The position numbers and the translations under genes are program-made. A stretch of 64,000 bases of DNA from an uncultured Mycobacterium sp. (lineage in GTDB: Bacteria > Actinomycetota > Actinomycetes > Mycobacteriales > Mycobacteriaceae), in assembly GCA_900078375.1 (NCBI GenBank), contig FLQS01000024.1, positions 1 to 64,000 of the forward strand, given 5' to 3'. The stretch's first letter is position 1; the number at the start of each line of letters is the position of its first letter. Shown here in pieces: positions 1 through 7,905 of the stretch. The notes under the pieces are model-generated. The model was not told the DNA's origin and did no database searches. It saw only the letters and a program-made list of their open reading frames with translations.

Positions 1-39
1 TGTCGATTCCCCCACCGACACCATCGTTAGGACTCAATC

Positions 40-915
40 GTGACCATCGAACTCACCAGTGCCAACACCACGCTTCTGCAATCGCAGGTCGCCTCCCTGC
101 TCGTGCAGCCGCTAGAACAGGCGTCCACATTCCTGGCCTCCGGTCCCGTCATCATCGACAGCTCCGACAGTGTGCGGGTGCCGCGCATCGTCAACGGCGT
201 TACGGCCGGATTCGTCGCCGAGGGTGCCCAGATCACTGACGGCGACGTGGCATTCGATGAGGTGACCCTGCTGCCCTCAACGCTGAAGAGCCTCAAGGTG
301 CTTGTCCGGGTGTCCAACGAGCTGATCCGTCAGTCCGTCGTCGGCCTCGATGCAGTGCTACAGCAGCGGCTCGTTACAGACGTTGGCAACGCACTCGACG
401 CGGCCCTCTGGGACGGTGCTGGCACCTCGAACACCATCAAGGGCATCCTCCGAGCCACCGGCATCGCCACCGGCACACTGGACCTCACCGACGCCGACAG
501 CCTCATCGACGGCATCGCCACCGCCCAGGGCAACAAGGTCAACCCGACACACATGGTCATGACCAGCGCCTCGTTTGCAGCCCTACGCAAGCTCAAGATC
601 GCCAACGCCGGGGAAACGTCCGACCAGGACTTCCGCCAATACCTGTTCGACCCCAGCGGCATTCAGGGCGGCACCGCGTTCCGACTGTTCGGGCTGCCCG
701 TCATCATCACCGACAACATCCCCAAGGTGTCCACCAAGGCCCGCGTGGCCCTGGTCGACTTCTCCAAGGTCGTCGTCGCGCGTGACGTTGACGCCCAGGT
801 GAAGATCCTCGATCAGACCTGGGGCGATTACGACTCGGTCGGTATCCGCGTCGTGACGCGCTACGACACCGCATTGCTGCAACCGCACGCGGTCACCCTG
901 CTGACCGAGGCCTAA
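40..915 (+). CDS. HK97-fold phage major capsid protein
   Basis: This 291-residue protein has the sequence character of an HK97-type major capsid protein. It has an N-arm, a hydrophobic core with strands resembling 'PRIVNGVTAGFVAEGAQI' (about residues 48-65), an 'NPTHMVM' A-domain segment (about 168-174) and a 'TRYDTALLQPHAV' C-terminal strand. It would build the icosahedral head shell. No long N-terminal scaffold (delta) domain is visible, so a scaffold or protease may lie upstream, outside the window. The start is GTG at 40 with AGGA about 8 nt upstream. The stop is directly followed by the next gene's ATG, so it is one transcription unit with the connectors. It is unrelated in sequence to the encapsulin at 37.7-38.6 kb, which shares the same fold. 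Confidence 0.85.
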   Translation: MTIELTSANTTLLQSQVASLLVQPLEQASTFLASGPVIIDSSDSVRVPRIVNGVTAGFVAEGAQITDGDVAFDEVTLLPSTLKSLKVLVRVSNELIRQSVVGLDAVLQQRLVTDVGNALDAALWDGAGTSNTIKGILRATGIATGTLDLTDADSLIDGIATAQGNKVNPTHMVMTSASFAALRKLKIANAGETSDQDFRQYLFDPSGIQGGTAFRLFGLPVIITDNIPKVSTKARVALVDFSKVVVARDVDAQVKILDQTWGDYDSVGIRVVTRYDTALLQPHAVTLLTEA

Positions 916-1224
916 ATGGTCACCGGACAAGACGTGGCTGATTTCCTCGGTTTAGGAAGCGACGCAACAGTTGTCGCCCTAGCCGGGGAAGTCGCGCCCG
1001 TCATCAGCGCAATGGTGCGCAGCTACGTCAGGGGCCGAGGCTTCGACGCGGGCGAGCCCAACGACGAGCTGGCCGCCGTCATCACCACCGCCTCCGCGCG
1101 CATGGTGGCCAACCCCGAGCAGATCCAGAGCAAGGTTGGTTCCGTCGAGATCCGGGGCGGCTTCCAAGGCTGGACCCTGGCCGAGACGTTCGTGCTCAAC
1201 CGCTACCGCAGGACCGCGCTGTGA
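916..1224 (+). CDS. Phage head-tail connector (adaptor) protein
   Basis: This 102-residue helical protein begins 'MVTGQDVADFLG'. It follows the capsid gene without a gap and overlaps the next gene by 4 nt. Size, position and an alpha-helical pattern ('AEVAPVISAMVRSYVRGRGF'-like segment near residues 27-46) match gp6/gp15-type connectors, which attach below the portal. The role is inferred from synteny and general character; no catalytic motif is expected. Confidence 0.7.
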   Translation: MVTGQDVADFLGLGSDATVVALAGEVAPVISAMVRSYVRGRGFDAGEPNDELAAVITTASARMVANPEQIQSKVGSVEIRGGFQGWTLAETFVLNRYRRTAL

Positions 1225-1580
1225 TCCTCCACGATGAGGTCACCGTGCAGTTCCAGGTGCCCTACGACCCACCGGTCTATGACGACTTCGGCGTCGAGCA
1301 ACTCGACACCGTAGACGAGACCGTGCGGGCCGAGGTGTTCCCGCTCGGCACCGAGGTCGTCGTGCGGGATGCCGCCGTGTCCAGCCGCTACCGGGTCATC
1401 CTGGCCCCGACAGTGAGCATTCCTCCGATGGTGGGCGACGCACTGCGCCTCGGTTGGGGACCGTTCGCCATCGACCCCGACGACAGCGCCACCGGCCTGC
1501 GGGTCGACGGCACCGTCGAGCGGCACACCGTCCGCGGCCGGCTGCACCACTACGAGCTGATCACCAAGACAGTGGAGTAG
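1221..1580 (+). CDS. Putative phage head-closure / head-tail joining protein
   Basis: This 119-residue protein is rich in beta strands ('VRAEVFPLGTEVVVRD', 'SRYRVILAPTVSI', 'VERHTVRGRLHHYELIT') and resembles small stopper or head-closure proteins that follow the connector in HK97-like phages. The GTG start at 1221 overlaps the connector stop. It is the last gene before the attachment site: about 165 bp without a plausible gene separate its stop from the tRNA fragment, so there is no room for tail genes on this side. The function is inferred from gene order. Confidence 0.6.
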   Translation: MILHDEVTVQFQVPYDPPVYDDFGVEQLDTVDETVRAEVFPLGTEVVVRDAAVSSRYRVILAPTVSIPPMVGDALRLGWGPFAIDPDDSATGLRVDGTVERHTVRGRLHHYELITKTVE

Positions 1581-1748
1581 TTGGCTTTCTGGACCGCCCA
1601 GCTTCGCGGCGACGTCAGTTGCTCACGCTGTCACGACGCTGTCACAACTTGCGCGGTTCACCCGTGAACGGTGACGAACGTCCGCGAGCGAAACGGCTGG
1701 TAGCGCTGGGTGACGTGAACACCCGCGGACACTAGCGGACGTGCTTCA

Positions 1749-1795
1749 GCGGACTCATAATCCGTAGGTCGCGGGTTCGAGTCCCGCCCGCCCTA
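1749..1795 (+). other. 3' half of a tRNA (CAT anticodon): likely prophage attachment site
   Basis: The stretch folds as the 3' half of a tRNA. The anticodon stem is 1749-1753/1761-1765 with loop CTCATAA (anticodon CAT, 1756-1758), followed by a 5-nt variable loop. The T-arm is GCGGG/CCCGC around TTCGAGT (1771-1787). The 3' acceptor strand is CCGCCCT (1788-1794) with discriminator A. No matching 5' acceptor (AGGGCGG) or D-arm lies upstream, so this is not a complete gene. It is best read as attL or attR created by integration into a Met-type tRNA. The 1581-1748 gap before it holds only a short hairpin (GGGTG/CACCC near 1710-1726). Confidence 0.72.
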
Positions 1796-1908
1796 CTTCA
1801 GAGCTGTATGACCTCGGTTGATGGTTGACGATTTGTCTTCGGGTGATGGGCGACAGTGTTTCGGCTGATGCTTTACACCTGCGTCGGTTGATCCTTGACA
1901 CTCCCTAG

Positions 1909-1999
1909 ATGAGGGAGTTGAGCGTGGCTGAGCAGCGGTATCAGGCCGTGTTGGCCGTCATTAGTGACGGGCTGTCGATTTCGCAGGTGGCGTCGAAGG
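1909..1999 (+). pseudogene. N-terminal fragment of an IS481-like transposase
   Basis: About 30 codons read 'VAEQRYQAVLAVISDG' followed by 'SISQVA', typical of the helix-turn-helix start of IS481-type transposases in mycobacteria. The frame then runs into the left end of an IS3-like element near 2000 and stops at once. The catalytic DDE core is absent. Upstream DNA (1801-1908) has no gene and probably contains the terminal repeat region of this element. It is a remnant cut by a later insertion. Confidence 0.6.
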
Positions 2000-2327
2000 G
2001 ACTGCCCCCGGTTTGGTTGACTCGTTGACCTGTGAGGATTCGTCCTCGCTGGAAGGATCAATCTCGTGCCGAAACCGTTTCCTGCCGAGTTCCGAGCCGA
2101 CGTCATCGCTGTGGCCCGCAAGGGTGAGGCGCCGCTGCGCCAGATCGCGAAGGACTTCGGCATCTCGGAAGCCTGCCTGCACCGCTGGCTCAAGATCGCC
2201 GACCGCCAAGAAGGGGGCGACCGGCCCAGCGCGCCATCTGGCGCCGCTGACGATGTAGCCGCGCAGCTGCGCGAAGCCCACAAGCGAATCAAGCTCCCCG
2301 GGCAGGAAGCTGAGGTGATGCGCCGCG
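2000..2327 (+). mobile_element. Truncated IS3-family element (left end)
   Basis: The end-like sequence GGACTGCCCCCGG at about 1999-2011 starts the element, followed by a short leader and an orfA-type gene. The right part, including orfB with the DDE integrase core, is missing. The sequence changes near 2327 into the 3' side of hxsC on the opposite strand, which marks the breakpoint. The element sits inside the IS481-like fragment, giving nested insertions. Confidence 0.6.
2066..2327 (+). pseudogene. IS3-family orfA (transposase helix-turn-helix subunit), 3' truncated
   Basis: The 87 codons begin at GTG 2066 ('MPKPFPAEFRADVIAVARKG'). They carry the IS3 OrfA HTH ('QIAKDFGISEACLHRWLK', residues 26-43) and the leucine-zipper-like 'EAHKRIKLPGQEAEVMRR'. 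Intact OrfA proteins end about ten residues after this helix. Here the frame continues into unrelated antisense hxsC sequence. No orfB follows, so the element cannot transpose by itself. Confidence 0.75.
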
Positions 2328-2917
2328 TAGATCGGTATTCCTGCCGAAAGTTTGGGGTGGCGAATGTCCGCCCAGGTGGTCGCGACCTCGGGCGAGGCGA
2401 AGGCACGCCCGTTGGTCAGCACGCGAATCGCAGTGTTGGGGAGCAGATCCCGCGTCAACTCGACTAGGCCGATGAATCGGCGCCAGTCGGTGAGCGGCTC
2501 ACCGCCAGCGAATGTCAGGGCGGGTGTCGCCGGATCGACCAGCGGAATAGTCTGCGCGATCTCGTCGATTAGCCAGCCGTCATCAACTTTCTTGGGTGGT
2601 TGCGAGCACATCAGGCAGTAGTTGTTGCAACGTTCGGTGACGAGAAAGAAGTTGTGTCGCGATGCTCGGCGGTAGAGCACTCGCACCCGACGAGATTGTG
2701 GGGCGACGCCCAGCACGTCACCCTCGCCAAGCACCGTGAATCCGGCCGGTAACCGGACGTAGTCCAATACAGCCCCAGCCGGGCGTGCATCGCGGGCAAT
2801 GCCAAGTAGGTAACGGTGGGTGTGCGCCAGCTCCCAGTCGTTGTCGTCGGCGATCAACGCGGCGTCGCGCCGAAGGTGGGGGGTGTGAGAACTTTTTACT
2901 GCTATCAATCGACGCAC
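2328..2917 (-). pseudogene. hxsC: Truncated His-Xaa-Ser system radical SAM maturase HxsC
   Basis: Reading from 2917 downwards, about 197 codons show a radical SAM cluster motif C-x3-C-x2-C in 'ERCNNYCLMCSQPPK' (cysteines near residues 97, 101, 104), then 'LTFAGGEPLTDW' (GGE motif) and 'IRVLTNGRAF'. The CSQPPK context is characteristic of HxsC, one of two maturases of the His-Xaa-Ser (HXS) modified-peptide system. After 'IPIY' near 2330 the frame runs into antisense IS3 sequence, so the C-terminal part of the barrel is lost. No hxsA, hxsB or hxsD is nearby. The first 15 residues look atypical, so the 5' end may also be rearranged. Confidence 0.7.
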
Positions 2918-2960
2918 GGGGAGAGGCGATATCGCTCAATGCGGGGTGCTCAGACCACGT

Positions 2961-3542
2961 TCAAGTGTCGGAGGACTCCGACGGCGGTGGGGTTGATGGT
3001 GTCGGGGGGCCGAGGGTGAGTTGGCGATTATGGAAGTCGAAGTGCCGGCCGGGATAGCGGTAGACGTCTTCCAGTGTCATGTAGTCCTTGAAGAACGGGT
3101 CCCACCGTGTCGGGAAATGCATACCGCGGCTGAAAGCGTCGTCGCTCTCCCGGCCTAGTTTGCCTTGCAGCGAAGCAATTACTCGGTCCATCTTCGCGGC
3201 CATTCGCTGCCGGTTATAGACGCGCGCAGCTGCACAGGAGCCGTGGTAGTTGATGTCGTGGAACCAGATGGTTGCGCTGTTCAGGATCTTGGCATAGACG
3301 GCGCTGATCGGGTCGGGCAGCCTGCCGAATGCACGCACCAACACGAGCAGGCGCTGCACGACCATGTAGCCAAACACCATGTGAAACAACAACTGCTCGT
3401 TGGTCCACCGGGTGCCGCGTGTCGGTTTGGCCCATGCGTCGTAGTGGTCGGCCTCACCGAGCAGTCTGTGGAATTGGACCCGGGCCATTTCCAGGTCTCG
3501 AGCGATGCCTGCCCGATCGACCGAGCGGCCGGAGTTGGCCAT
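2961..3542 (-). CDS. DinB/DfsB-like four-helix protein
   Basis: This 193-residue protein starts at ATG 3542 ('MANSGRSVDRAGIARDLEMAR'); an in-frame ATG at 3572 is possible but less natural. Helical segments with 'GTRWTNEQLLFHMVFGYM' (conserved H in the helix) match the DinB-like metal-binding four-helix-bundle fold. 'FPTRWDPFFKDYMTLEDVYRYPGRHFDFHNRQL' near the C-terminus supplies further histidines. Proteins of this superfamily are often thiol-dependent transferases or stress proteins; the substrate is unknown. It lies upstream of the hxsC fragment on the same strand. Confidence 0.6.
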   Translation of the reverse strand: MANSGRSVDRAGIARDLEMARVQFHRLLGEADHYDAWAKPTRGTRWTNEQLLFHMVFGYMVVQRLLVLVRAFGRLPDPISAVYAKILNSATIWFHDINYHGSCAAARVYNRQRMAAKMDRVIASLQGKLGRESDDAFSRGMHFPTRWDPFFKDYMTLEDVYRYPGRHFDFHNRQLTLGPPTPSTPPPSESSDT

Positions 3543-3673
3543 CGTTGCGCTAACTCGTCCGGGTGAACGCACTAACGACGCCGATCGGCCGAGGCGTACT
3601 GGATGTTGGTCGAATCCAGTTCATCGTGCCGCCTGGTACTGACCGCAGAGCTGGGACACAGCATGCTGGTCCA

Positions 3674-4150
3674 TCAGCGTCGTGAGCTCGACGGAAGTTG
3701 CTCGGCTGCAGCCTTAATGCGTGGTAAGGATGTCTGGATCCCATGGCGTAGTTGTTTGTCTCGGGGGATGGGCAGTTCGGCGATGCGGTTGGCGATCGGG
3801 CACCACAGAAATTGGTAGGACTCGATCAGCTCTGTGCCACTGCCGAAAGGATGGAATTTGTAGTGCCACAACGTTTCTGTGCGACCGTCCTTGTGCAGGG
3901 TCGTGAAGGCGAACTCTTGTCCGGGGTCGGCTGCGGTGACAATGGCGTCAGTGGTCCAGCGGACTTTGCCAAGGTGGTTGTGTCCCCGGAACTTAGCGCC
4001 GGCCGTGGCGGTCGGTGCGCCGTGCCATTCGCATCGATAGCATTCCGGGCTCCATTCACCCATGCGGGTGATGTCGCTGACGAGTGCGTACACGGTCAGC
4101 GGCGCGGCGTCGATCTCGATGCGTGCCTCACCCGTGGTAGCGGTTGGCAT
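3674..4150 (-). CDS. SRPBCC-family (polyketide cyclase-like) protein
   Basis: This 158-residue protein has the START/Bet v1-like pattern common in mycobacteria: 'IEIDAAPLTVYALVSDITRMGEWSPECYRCEW' at the N-terminus, a central beta sheet and a C-terminal helix ending 'LPRIKAAAEQL'. The fold makes a hydrophobic pocket for lipids or polyketides; no specific ligand can be named. No partner gene is closely coupled: about 100 bp without a gene precede the MFS gene and about 130 bp separate it from the DinB-like gene. Confidence 0.75.
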   Translation of the reverse strand: MPTATTGEARIEIDAAPLTVYALVSDITRMGEWSPECYRCEWHGAPTATAGAKFRGHNHLGKVRWTTDAIVTAADPGQEFAFTTLHKDGRTETLWHYKFHPFGSGTELIESYQFLWCPIANRIAELPIPRDKQLRHGIQTSLPRIKAAAEQLPSSSRR

Positions 4151-4252
4151 CTGGGGCCCTCCTACGGGTTCAATGATGCTCGTCTTCGTCTTGCTGCGCA
4201 GTCAGATCGGGTGGATCGAGTCGTCCGAGTCCCGAAACTGCCACGGGCGTGA

Positions 4253-5548
4253 TCACGTATGGATCGGTCCGTCCGGCCCGTCGCTACTGGGTCGTCGGTG
4301 GGTCTCGTACATCCGTACCGCGACGATGAGCCCGGATATCGCGGTGAGGGCGGCGATGGTCCAGATTGCGGCTCGTATTCCCAGGGCGTCGGCGACGACA
4401 CCGGCGAGCAGGGCGCCGACTGCGAACCCGCCGTCTCGCCACAGCCGGTAGGTCCCGACCGCCCGGGCTCGCCAGGCTGGGTGAGCGACGTCTCCGATCG
4501 CAGCGAGCAACGTTGGGTACACCATTGCGGTCCCGGCGCCGAGCATCACCGCGGCGAGCACCCAGATCGCGAACGCGTCACCGAGTGCGATCAGGCCCAG
4601 AGCGATTGCCTGCAGCCACATTCCGGATGAGATCATCCATTTTCGGCCCCATCGGTCGGAGAGCGCGCCGGTGATCAGCTGCCCGAAACCCCAGACCGCC
4701 GGGTACGTCGCGGCCAGCACACCGATCTTTCCGACTGAGAGTCCGCCGGCGGCGAATAGGATCGGGAACAGGCCCCAGGCCAGCCCGTCGTTGAGGTTGT
4801 TGACCAGTCCGGCTTGGCTGGCCGAGGACAATGCCGGCTCGCGGAAACTGGTCTGTAGGAACACGTCCCGGTTGGACAATTCACTGTGCAGGTGGTCGTG
4901 GCGCCCGTCGGCGCGGGTGACGTGGGTGGCGGCCTCGAGGCGGGCGTGTTCGCGGGTTTCCTTCACCGCAACGGTGGACAACCCCAGCCCCAGTGCGGCG
5001 AAGGTGACGCCGAGAAGGAATGGTGCTGGGCGCAGTCCATGAGCCTGTGCGAGGTAACCGGTGGCCAGGGCGGTGACCGCGACCGCGATGTACCCGGCGG
5101 CCTCATTGAGGCCCATCGCCAGGCCGCGCCGGGACGGGCCGACTAGGTCGATCTTCATCACGACGGTGGTGGACCAGGTTAGGCCCTGGCTGATGCCAAG
5201 CAGCACGTTGGCGACGATGACCCACGACCACGACGGTGCCCAGATCAGCAAAAGCGGCACGGGAACCGCAACCAGCCAGCCCGCGACCAATACCGGTTTG
5301 CGCCCGAAGCGGTCGGACAGTGTGCCGGCAAAGTAGTTGGTGGCGGCCTTGGCCAGCCCGAAAACGAGAATGAACGACAGCCCGGCGGTGTAGGCGCGGA
5401 TGCCGAACACCTGCTCGCCCAGCAGCGGCAGCACGGTTCGTTCCTGGCCGAGCATCCCGCCGACCAAGGCGTTGACGGCGACCAACAGGCAAAACTGGGC
5501 GAGGTTGGCCCGCAGCCCGAGTTGGGGTTGGTGGTCGCCGGTCGTCAT
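4253..5548 (-). CDS. MFS transporter
   Basis: This 431-residue membrane protein has twelve predicted helices in two halves. Both halves have the loop 2-3 signature: 'GTLSDRFGRKPVL' in the first and 'GALSDRWGRKWMI' in the second. It is a major facilitator, probably a drug or metabolite exporter. The proposed start is ATG 5548 ('MTTGDHQPQLGLRANLAQF'), but the frame is open upstream to 5926 through a rhodanese fragment, so a fused product is also possible. It lies divergent to arsR, with an operator-like palindrome between them, and is probably controlled by that ArsR protein. Confidence 0.85.
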   Translation of the reverse strand: MTTGDHQPQLGLRANLAQFCLLVAVNALVGGMLGQERTVLPLLGEQVFGIRAYTAGLSFILVFGLAKAATNYFAGTLSDRFGRKPVLVAGWLVAVPVPLLLIWAPSWSWVIVANVLLGISQGLTWSTTVVMKIDLVGPSRRGLAMGLNEAAGYIAVAVTALATGYLAQAHGLRPAPFLLGVTFAALGLGLSTVAVKETREHARLEAATHVTRADGRHDHLHSELSNRDVFLQTSFREPALSSASQAGLVNNLNDGLAWGLFPILFAAGGLSVGKIGVLAATYPAVWGFGQLITGALSDRWGRKWMISSGMWLQAIALGLIALGDAFAIWVLAAVMLGAGTAMVYPTLLAAIGDVAHPAWRARAVGTYRLWRDGGFAVGALLAGVVADALGIRAAIWTIAALTAISGLIVAVRMYETHRRPSSDGPDGPIHT

Positions 5549-5926
5549 GCGCCGGTGACCAGTTCGCGTCGGCTCATCGGATAGGTGCTGGGATGCCTCG
5601 CCGACGTCGTCGAGATCGATGTTGATCGCTTCGTGCAGATGCCCGGCCGGATACTCGGGACGTTGGCGGATGTCGAGGACGCGGCGTCCGTCGAGTTGGT
5701 CGGCGCGGATGAGGGCGATTGAAGCGACGTCATGGCCGCCCGCCGTCCACCCACGAATTCCGCCGTGAAGCTCACCGAGAAGGTTGTCGTAGCCGATTTT
5801 TGTTGCCTGCCAGGCGATCTCGTGGACATCCTGGTCGGGGTCACGCAGGACAATGATCGGCCGGTCGGGCGGGACGAGCCCGTCACGTTGTGCGGCCCCG
5901 GCTGTCGTCACGAATATTGGCCGCAC
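5549..5926 (-). pseudogene. Rhodanese-like fragment fused in frame to the MFS gene
   Basis: This 126-codon segment contains 'PIIVLRDPDQDVHEIAWQA' and 'GYDNLLGELHGGIRGW', the end of one rhodanese-like domain, then 'RVLDIRQRPEYPAGHLHEAINI', the start of a second. This arrangement is typical of the C-terminal half of MBL-fold hydrolases with tandem rhodaneses. The MBL half is absent, and the second domain stops before its active-site cysteine loop and runs directly into the MFS start. It is probably a deletion remnant. If translated from 5926 it would add an inactive cytoplasmic domain to the transporter. Confidence 0.6.
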
Positions 5927-5953
5927 CTCGACGAGGGGTTGATCTGCACATAG

Positions 5954-5971
5954 CGTAAGTCTACGCTTACG
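5954..5971. promoter_or_regulatory. Operator-like palindrome between arsR and the MFS gene
   Basis: CGTAAG-TCTACG-CTTACG forms a 6-bp perfect inverted repeat with a 6-nt centre, ending 4 nt before the GTG start of arsR. ArsR repressors usually bind such dyads across their own promoter. The position fits autoregulation and control of the divergent transporter. Confidence 0.6.
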
Positions 5972-5975
5972 GTTC

Positions 5976-6299
5976 GTGTCGACTTACCGAGCGGATGATG
6001 CGTGGCTGGTCCTTGCCGACGGGACACGACGCGCGATCGTTGAACGCCTCGCGCATGGTCCGCTGGCGGTGGGTGAGCTGGCTCGCGGTCTGCCGGTGAG
6101 TCGGCCAGCGGTGTCACAGCATCTTCGGGTGTTGAAGTCGGCGGGGCTGGTGTGCGATCGCGCCGCGGGTACTCGCCGGCTGTATCAGCTCGACCCGGAG
6201 GGGATCGCGGCACTTCGTGCCACTGTCGACCGATTCTGGTCGCAAGCATTGGACACCTTCAAGCAGTTGGCCGACGAGACTGGGGACGACATTTCATGA
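5976..6299 (+). CDS. ArsR-family transcriptional regulator
   Basis: This 107-residue winged-helix protein has 'ELARGLPVSRPAVSQHLRVLKSAGLV' (recognition helix about residues 41-57) and the wing 'RAAGTRRLYQLDPEGIAALR'. It lacks the ELCVCDL-type metal-binding motif of arsenic sensors and belongs to the subgroup that precedes SRPBCC/AHSA1 genes. The GTG start at 5976 is next to the palindrome at 5954-5971. The stop overlaps the next ATG by 4 nt, so the operon is translationally coupled. Confidence 0.9.
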   Translation: MSTYRADDAWLVLADGTRRAIVERLAHGPLAVGELARGLPVSRPAVSQHLRVLKSAGLVCDRAAGTRRLYQLDPEGIAALRATVDRFWSQALDTFKQLADETGDDIS

Positions 6300-6781
6300 C
6301 AGAACCACGGGCGGACAGTGTCCGGCGCAGCATCGTGGTCAATGCGTCGATCGACGTTGCTTTCGCGTTGTTCACGGGCCGATTCGACGACATCAAACCG
6401 CGTGAGCACAACTTGCTGGCCGTACCCATCGCCGAGACAGTCTTCGAGCCGTGGGTGGGCGGCGCCATCTACGACCGCGGCGTCGATGGCAGTCAGTGCC
6501 GGTGGGCCCGCGTGCTGGTCTGTGACCCTCCGAATCGGGTTGTTTTCACCTGGGACATCGGTCCGACGTGGCAGATCGAGACGGATCTCGCGAAGACCAG
6601 CGAGGTCGAAGTGCGGTTCACCGCCCAATCCGCCGACCGCACCCGCGTGGAGCTGGAACACCGCCACTTCGAGCGCCACGGTCCGGGCTGGGAGGCGGTG
6701 ACCGGTGGAGTCGACGGCGATGCCGGGTGGTCTTTGTATCTTCAGCGCTTCACCGGACTCGTCGACGAGGCAGTGCAGTGA
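6296..6781 (+). CDS. SRPBCC (AHSA1-like) protein
   Basis: This 161-residue protein starts at ATG 6296 inside the arsR stop. 'RRSIVVNASIDVAFALFTGRF' opens a typical AHSA1/Aha1-like fold; 'VFEPWVGGAIYDRG', 'VVFTWDIGPTWQ' and the C-terminal helix 'SLYLQRFTGLVDEAV' complete it. ArsR-SRPBCC pairs are frequent in actinobacteria; the SRPBCC partner probably binds a small hydrophobic molecule. Its TGA overlaps the start of the downstream gene. Confidence 0.85.
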   Translation: MTEPRADSVRRSIVVNASIDVAFALFTGRFDDIKPREHNLLAVPIAETVFEPWVGGAIYDRGVDGSQCRWARVLVCDPPNRVVFTWDIGPTWQIETDLAKTSEVEVRFTAQSADRTRVELEHRHFERHGPGWEAVTGGVDGDAGWSLYLQRFTGLVDEAVQ

Positions 6782-7422
6782 TGACCGACCATGAGGACCA
6801 CGACGCCACACCCACGTTGATGGGCATGGCCTGTGCCGAGCGTGCCGATCTCGCCGAGTTCCTCGCGACCTTGACCACGCAACAGTGGCAGGCGCCCAGC
6901 CTGTGTGAGGGGTGGAGCGTCAAAGACGTTGTGGCGCATATGATCAGTTACGACGATCTCAGTGCTGCGGGGTTGATGAAACGGATGGCACGTGGTCGCA
7001 TCGTGCACGCCAACCAGGTGGGGGTCGACGAGTTGGCCGCGCTGAGTCCAGACCAATTACTCAAGGTGTTCAATGATCGTCTCCGACCCCGAGGGCTGAC
7101 CGCCGGGTTCGGCGGGATGATCGCTCTAGTCGATGGCACCATTCACCACCAGGACATCCGCCGACCGTTGGGGCGCCCGCGTGACGTGCCCATGCAGCGA
7201 TTGCGCCGCATCCTCCCGCTGGTGCCGGCCAACCCGCGGCTGGGTGCGTGGCGGCGCATCCGTGGGCTGCGGTTGTCGGCCACTGATCTGGATTGGGCCC
7301 ACGGCAAGGGGCCTGAAGTCACCGGAACAGGCGAGGCGCTGCTATTGGCGATGGCCGGGCGATCTTCGGTCCTGACCGAGCTCGGCGGACCGGGACAGGC
7401 GGTCCTCGCCAGACGGTTGTAG
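6781..7422 (+). CDS. Maleylpyruvate isomerase-family mycothiol-dependent enzyme
   Basis: This 213-residue protein has the DinB-like N-terminal domain of the mycothiol-dependent family. 'QQWQAPSLCEGWSVKDVVAHM' carries the conserved W and the metal-ligand H (about residue 49), and 'TIHHQDIRRPLGRPRDVP' the second histidine cluster (about 120-123). The C-terminal part has 'RLSATDLDWAHGKGPEVTGTGEALLLAMAGR', typical of this family. It is third in the arsR operon, with its ATG overlapping the previous stop. Likely a thiol-dependent transferase or isomerase; the true substrate is unknown. A 240-bp region without a gene follows. Confidence 0.8.
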   Translation: MTDHEDHDATPTLMGMACAERADLAEFLATLTTQQWQAPSLCEGWSVKDVVAHMISYDDLSAAGLMKRMARGRIVHANQVGVDELAALSPDQLLKVFNDRLRPRGLTAGFGGMIALVDGTIHHQDIRRPLGRPRDVPMQRLRRILPLVPANPRLGAWRRIRGLRLSATDLDWAHGKGPEVTGTGEALLLAMAGRSSVLTELGGPGQAVLARRL

Positions 7423-7665
7423 CGCCCGTAAGGAGGTAGGCCCTAGCCGACGACAGGCGCAGATCGGTAGGTGCCGCTGAACGTCTAGCCTGGTTTCGGA
7501 TTCGGCGGCGGGTGGTCTTGCTGGTGCGTAGCCATAGGACTGAGTGCCGGTTTCGAAGATGTGGGCGTTGAAGTGACGCTGAAGGGCAGGTTGGTGGCGA
7601 TCGGGATAGATCAACCGAAACAGATCAGTCGACGATCAACCGGCGAGCCCGCAGTGGGCGGGAAA

Positions 7666-7905
7666 TCAACGCCAGTTCCGGAATGCATCAAGGAGGCGGT
7701 CGCGGTAGACGGGGTCGAGCGCTTCGTCGCCGACGCGGCCAATCGTCTTGATGGTGCTCCGAAATTGCTCGAGGTAGTTCTCGCAGCCGTCACACTCCAG
7801 AAGGTGCACGTCGAAGCGCGCTCGTGTGTCCAGGTCGAGGGCGCCGTCCAGGTAGGCCGTGACGAGTTCGACCAGCTCGTTGCAGTCCATCGGTCCGGTA
7901 CTCAT
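7666..7905 (-). CDS. Zinc-associated anti-sigma factor (ZAS type)
   Basis: This 79-residue protein is read from ATG 7905. It has H34-x3-C38-x2-C41 in 'FDVHLLECDGCENY' plus an upstream cysteine at position 8, the zinc-binding arrangement of ZAS/zf-HC2 anti-sigma factors. There is no membrane segment, so it should act in the cytoplasm, probably releasing sigma when thiols are oxidised. It overlaps the end of the sigma gene by 4 nt and is the last gene of the flavodoxin-sigma-anti-sigma operon. It is similar to the anti-sigma at 9668-10000. Confidence 0.85.
   Translation of the reverse strand: MSTGPMDCNELVELVTAYLDGALDLDTRARFDVHLLECDGCENYLEQFRSTIKTIGRVGDEALDPVYRDRLLDAFRNWR

Noticed and set aside
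1741..1800. Complete tRNA gene
   Set aside because: Only the anticodon arm, T-arm and 3' acceptor strand are present; no D-arm or 5' acceptor upstream.
5545..5886. Alternative 113-codon frame over the rhodanese fragment
   Set aside because: Out of frame with the recognisable rhodanese motifs; composition typical of a shadow frame.
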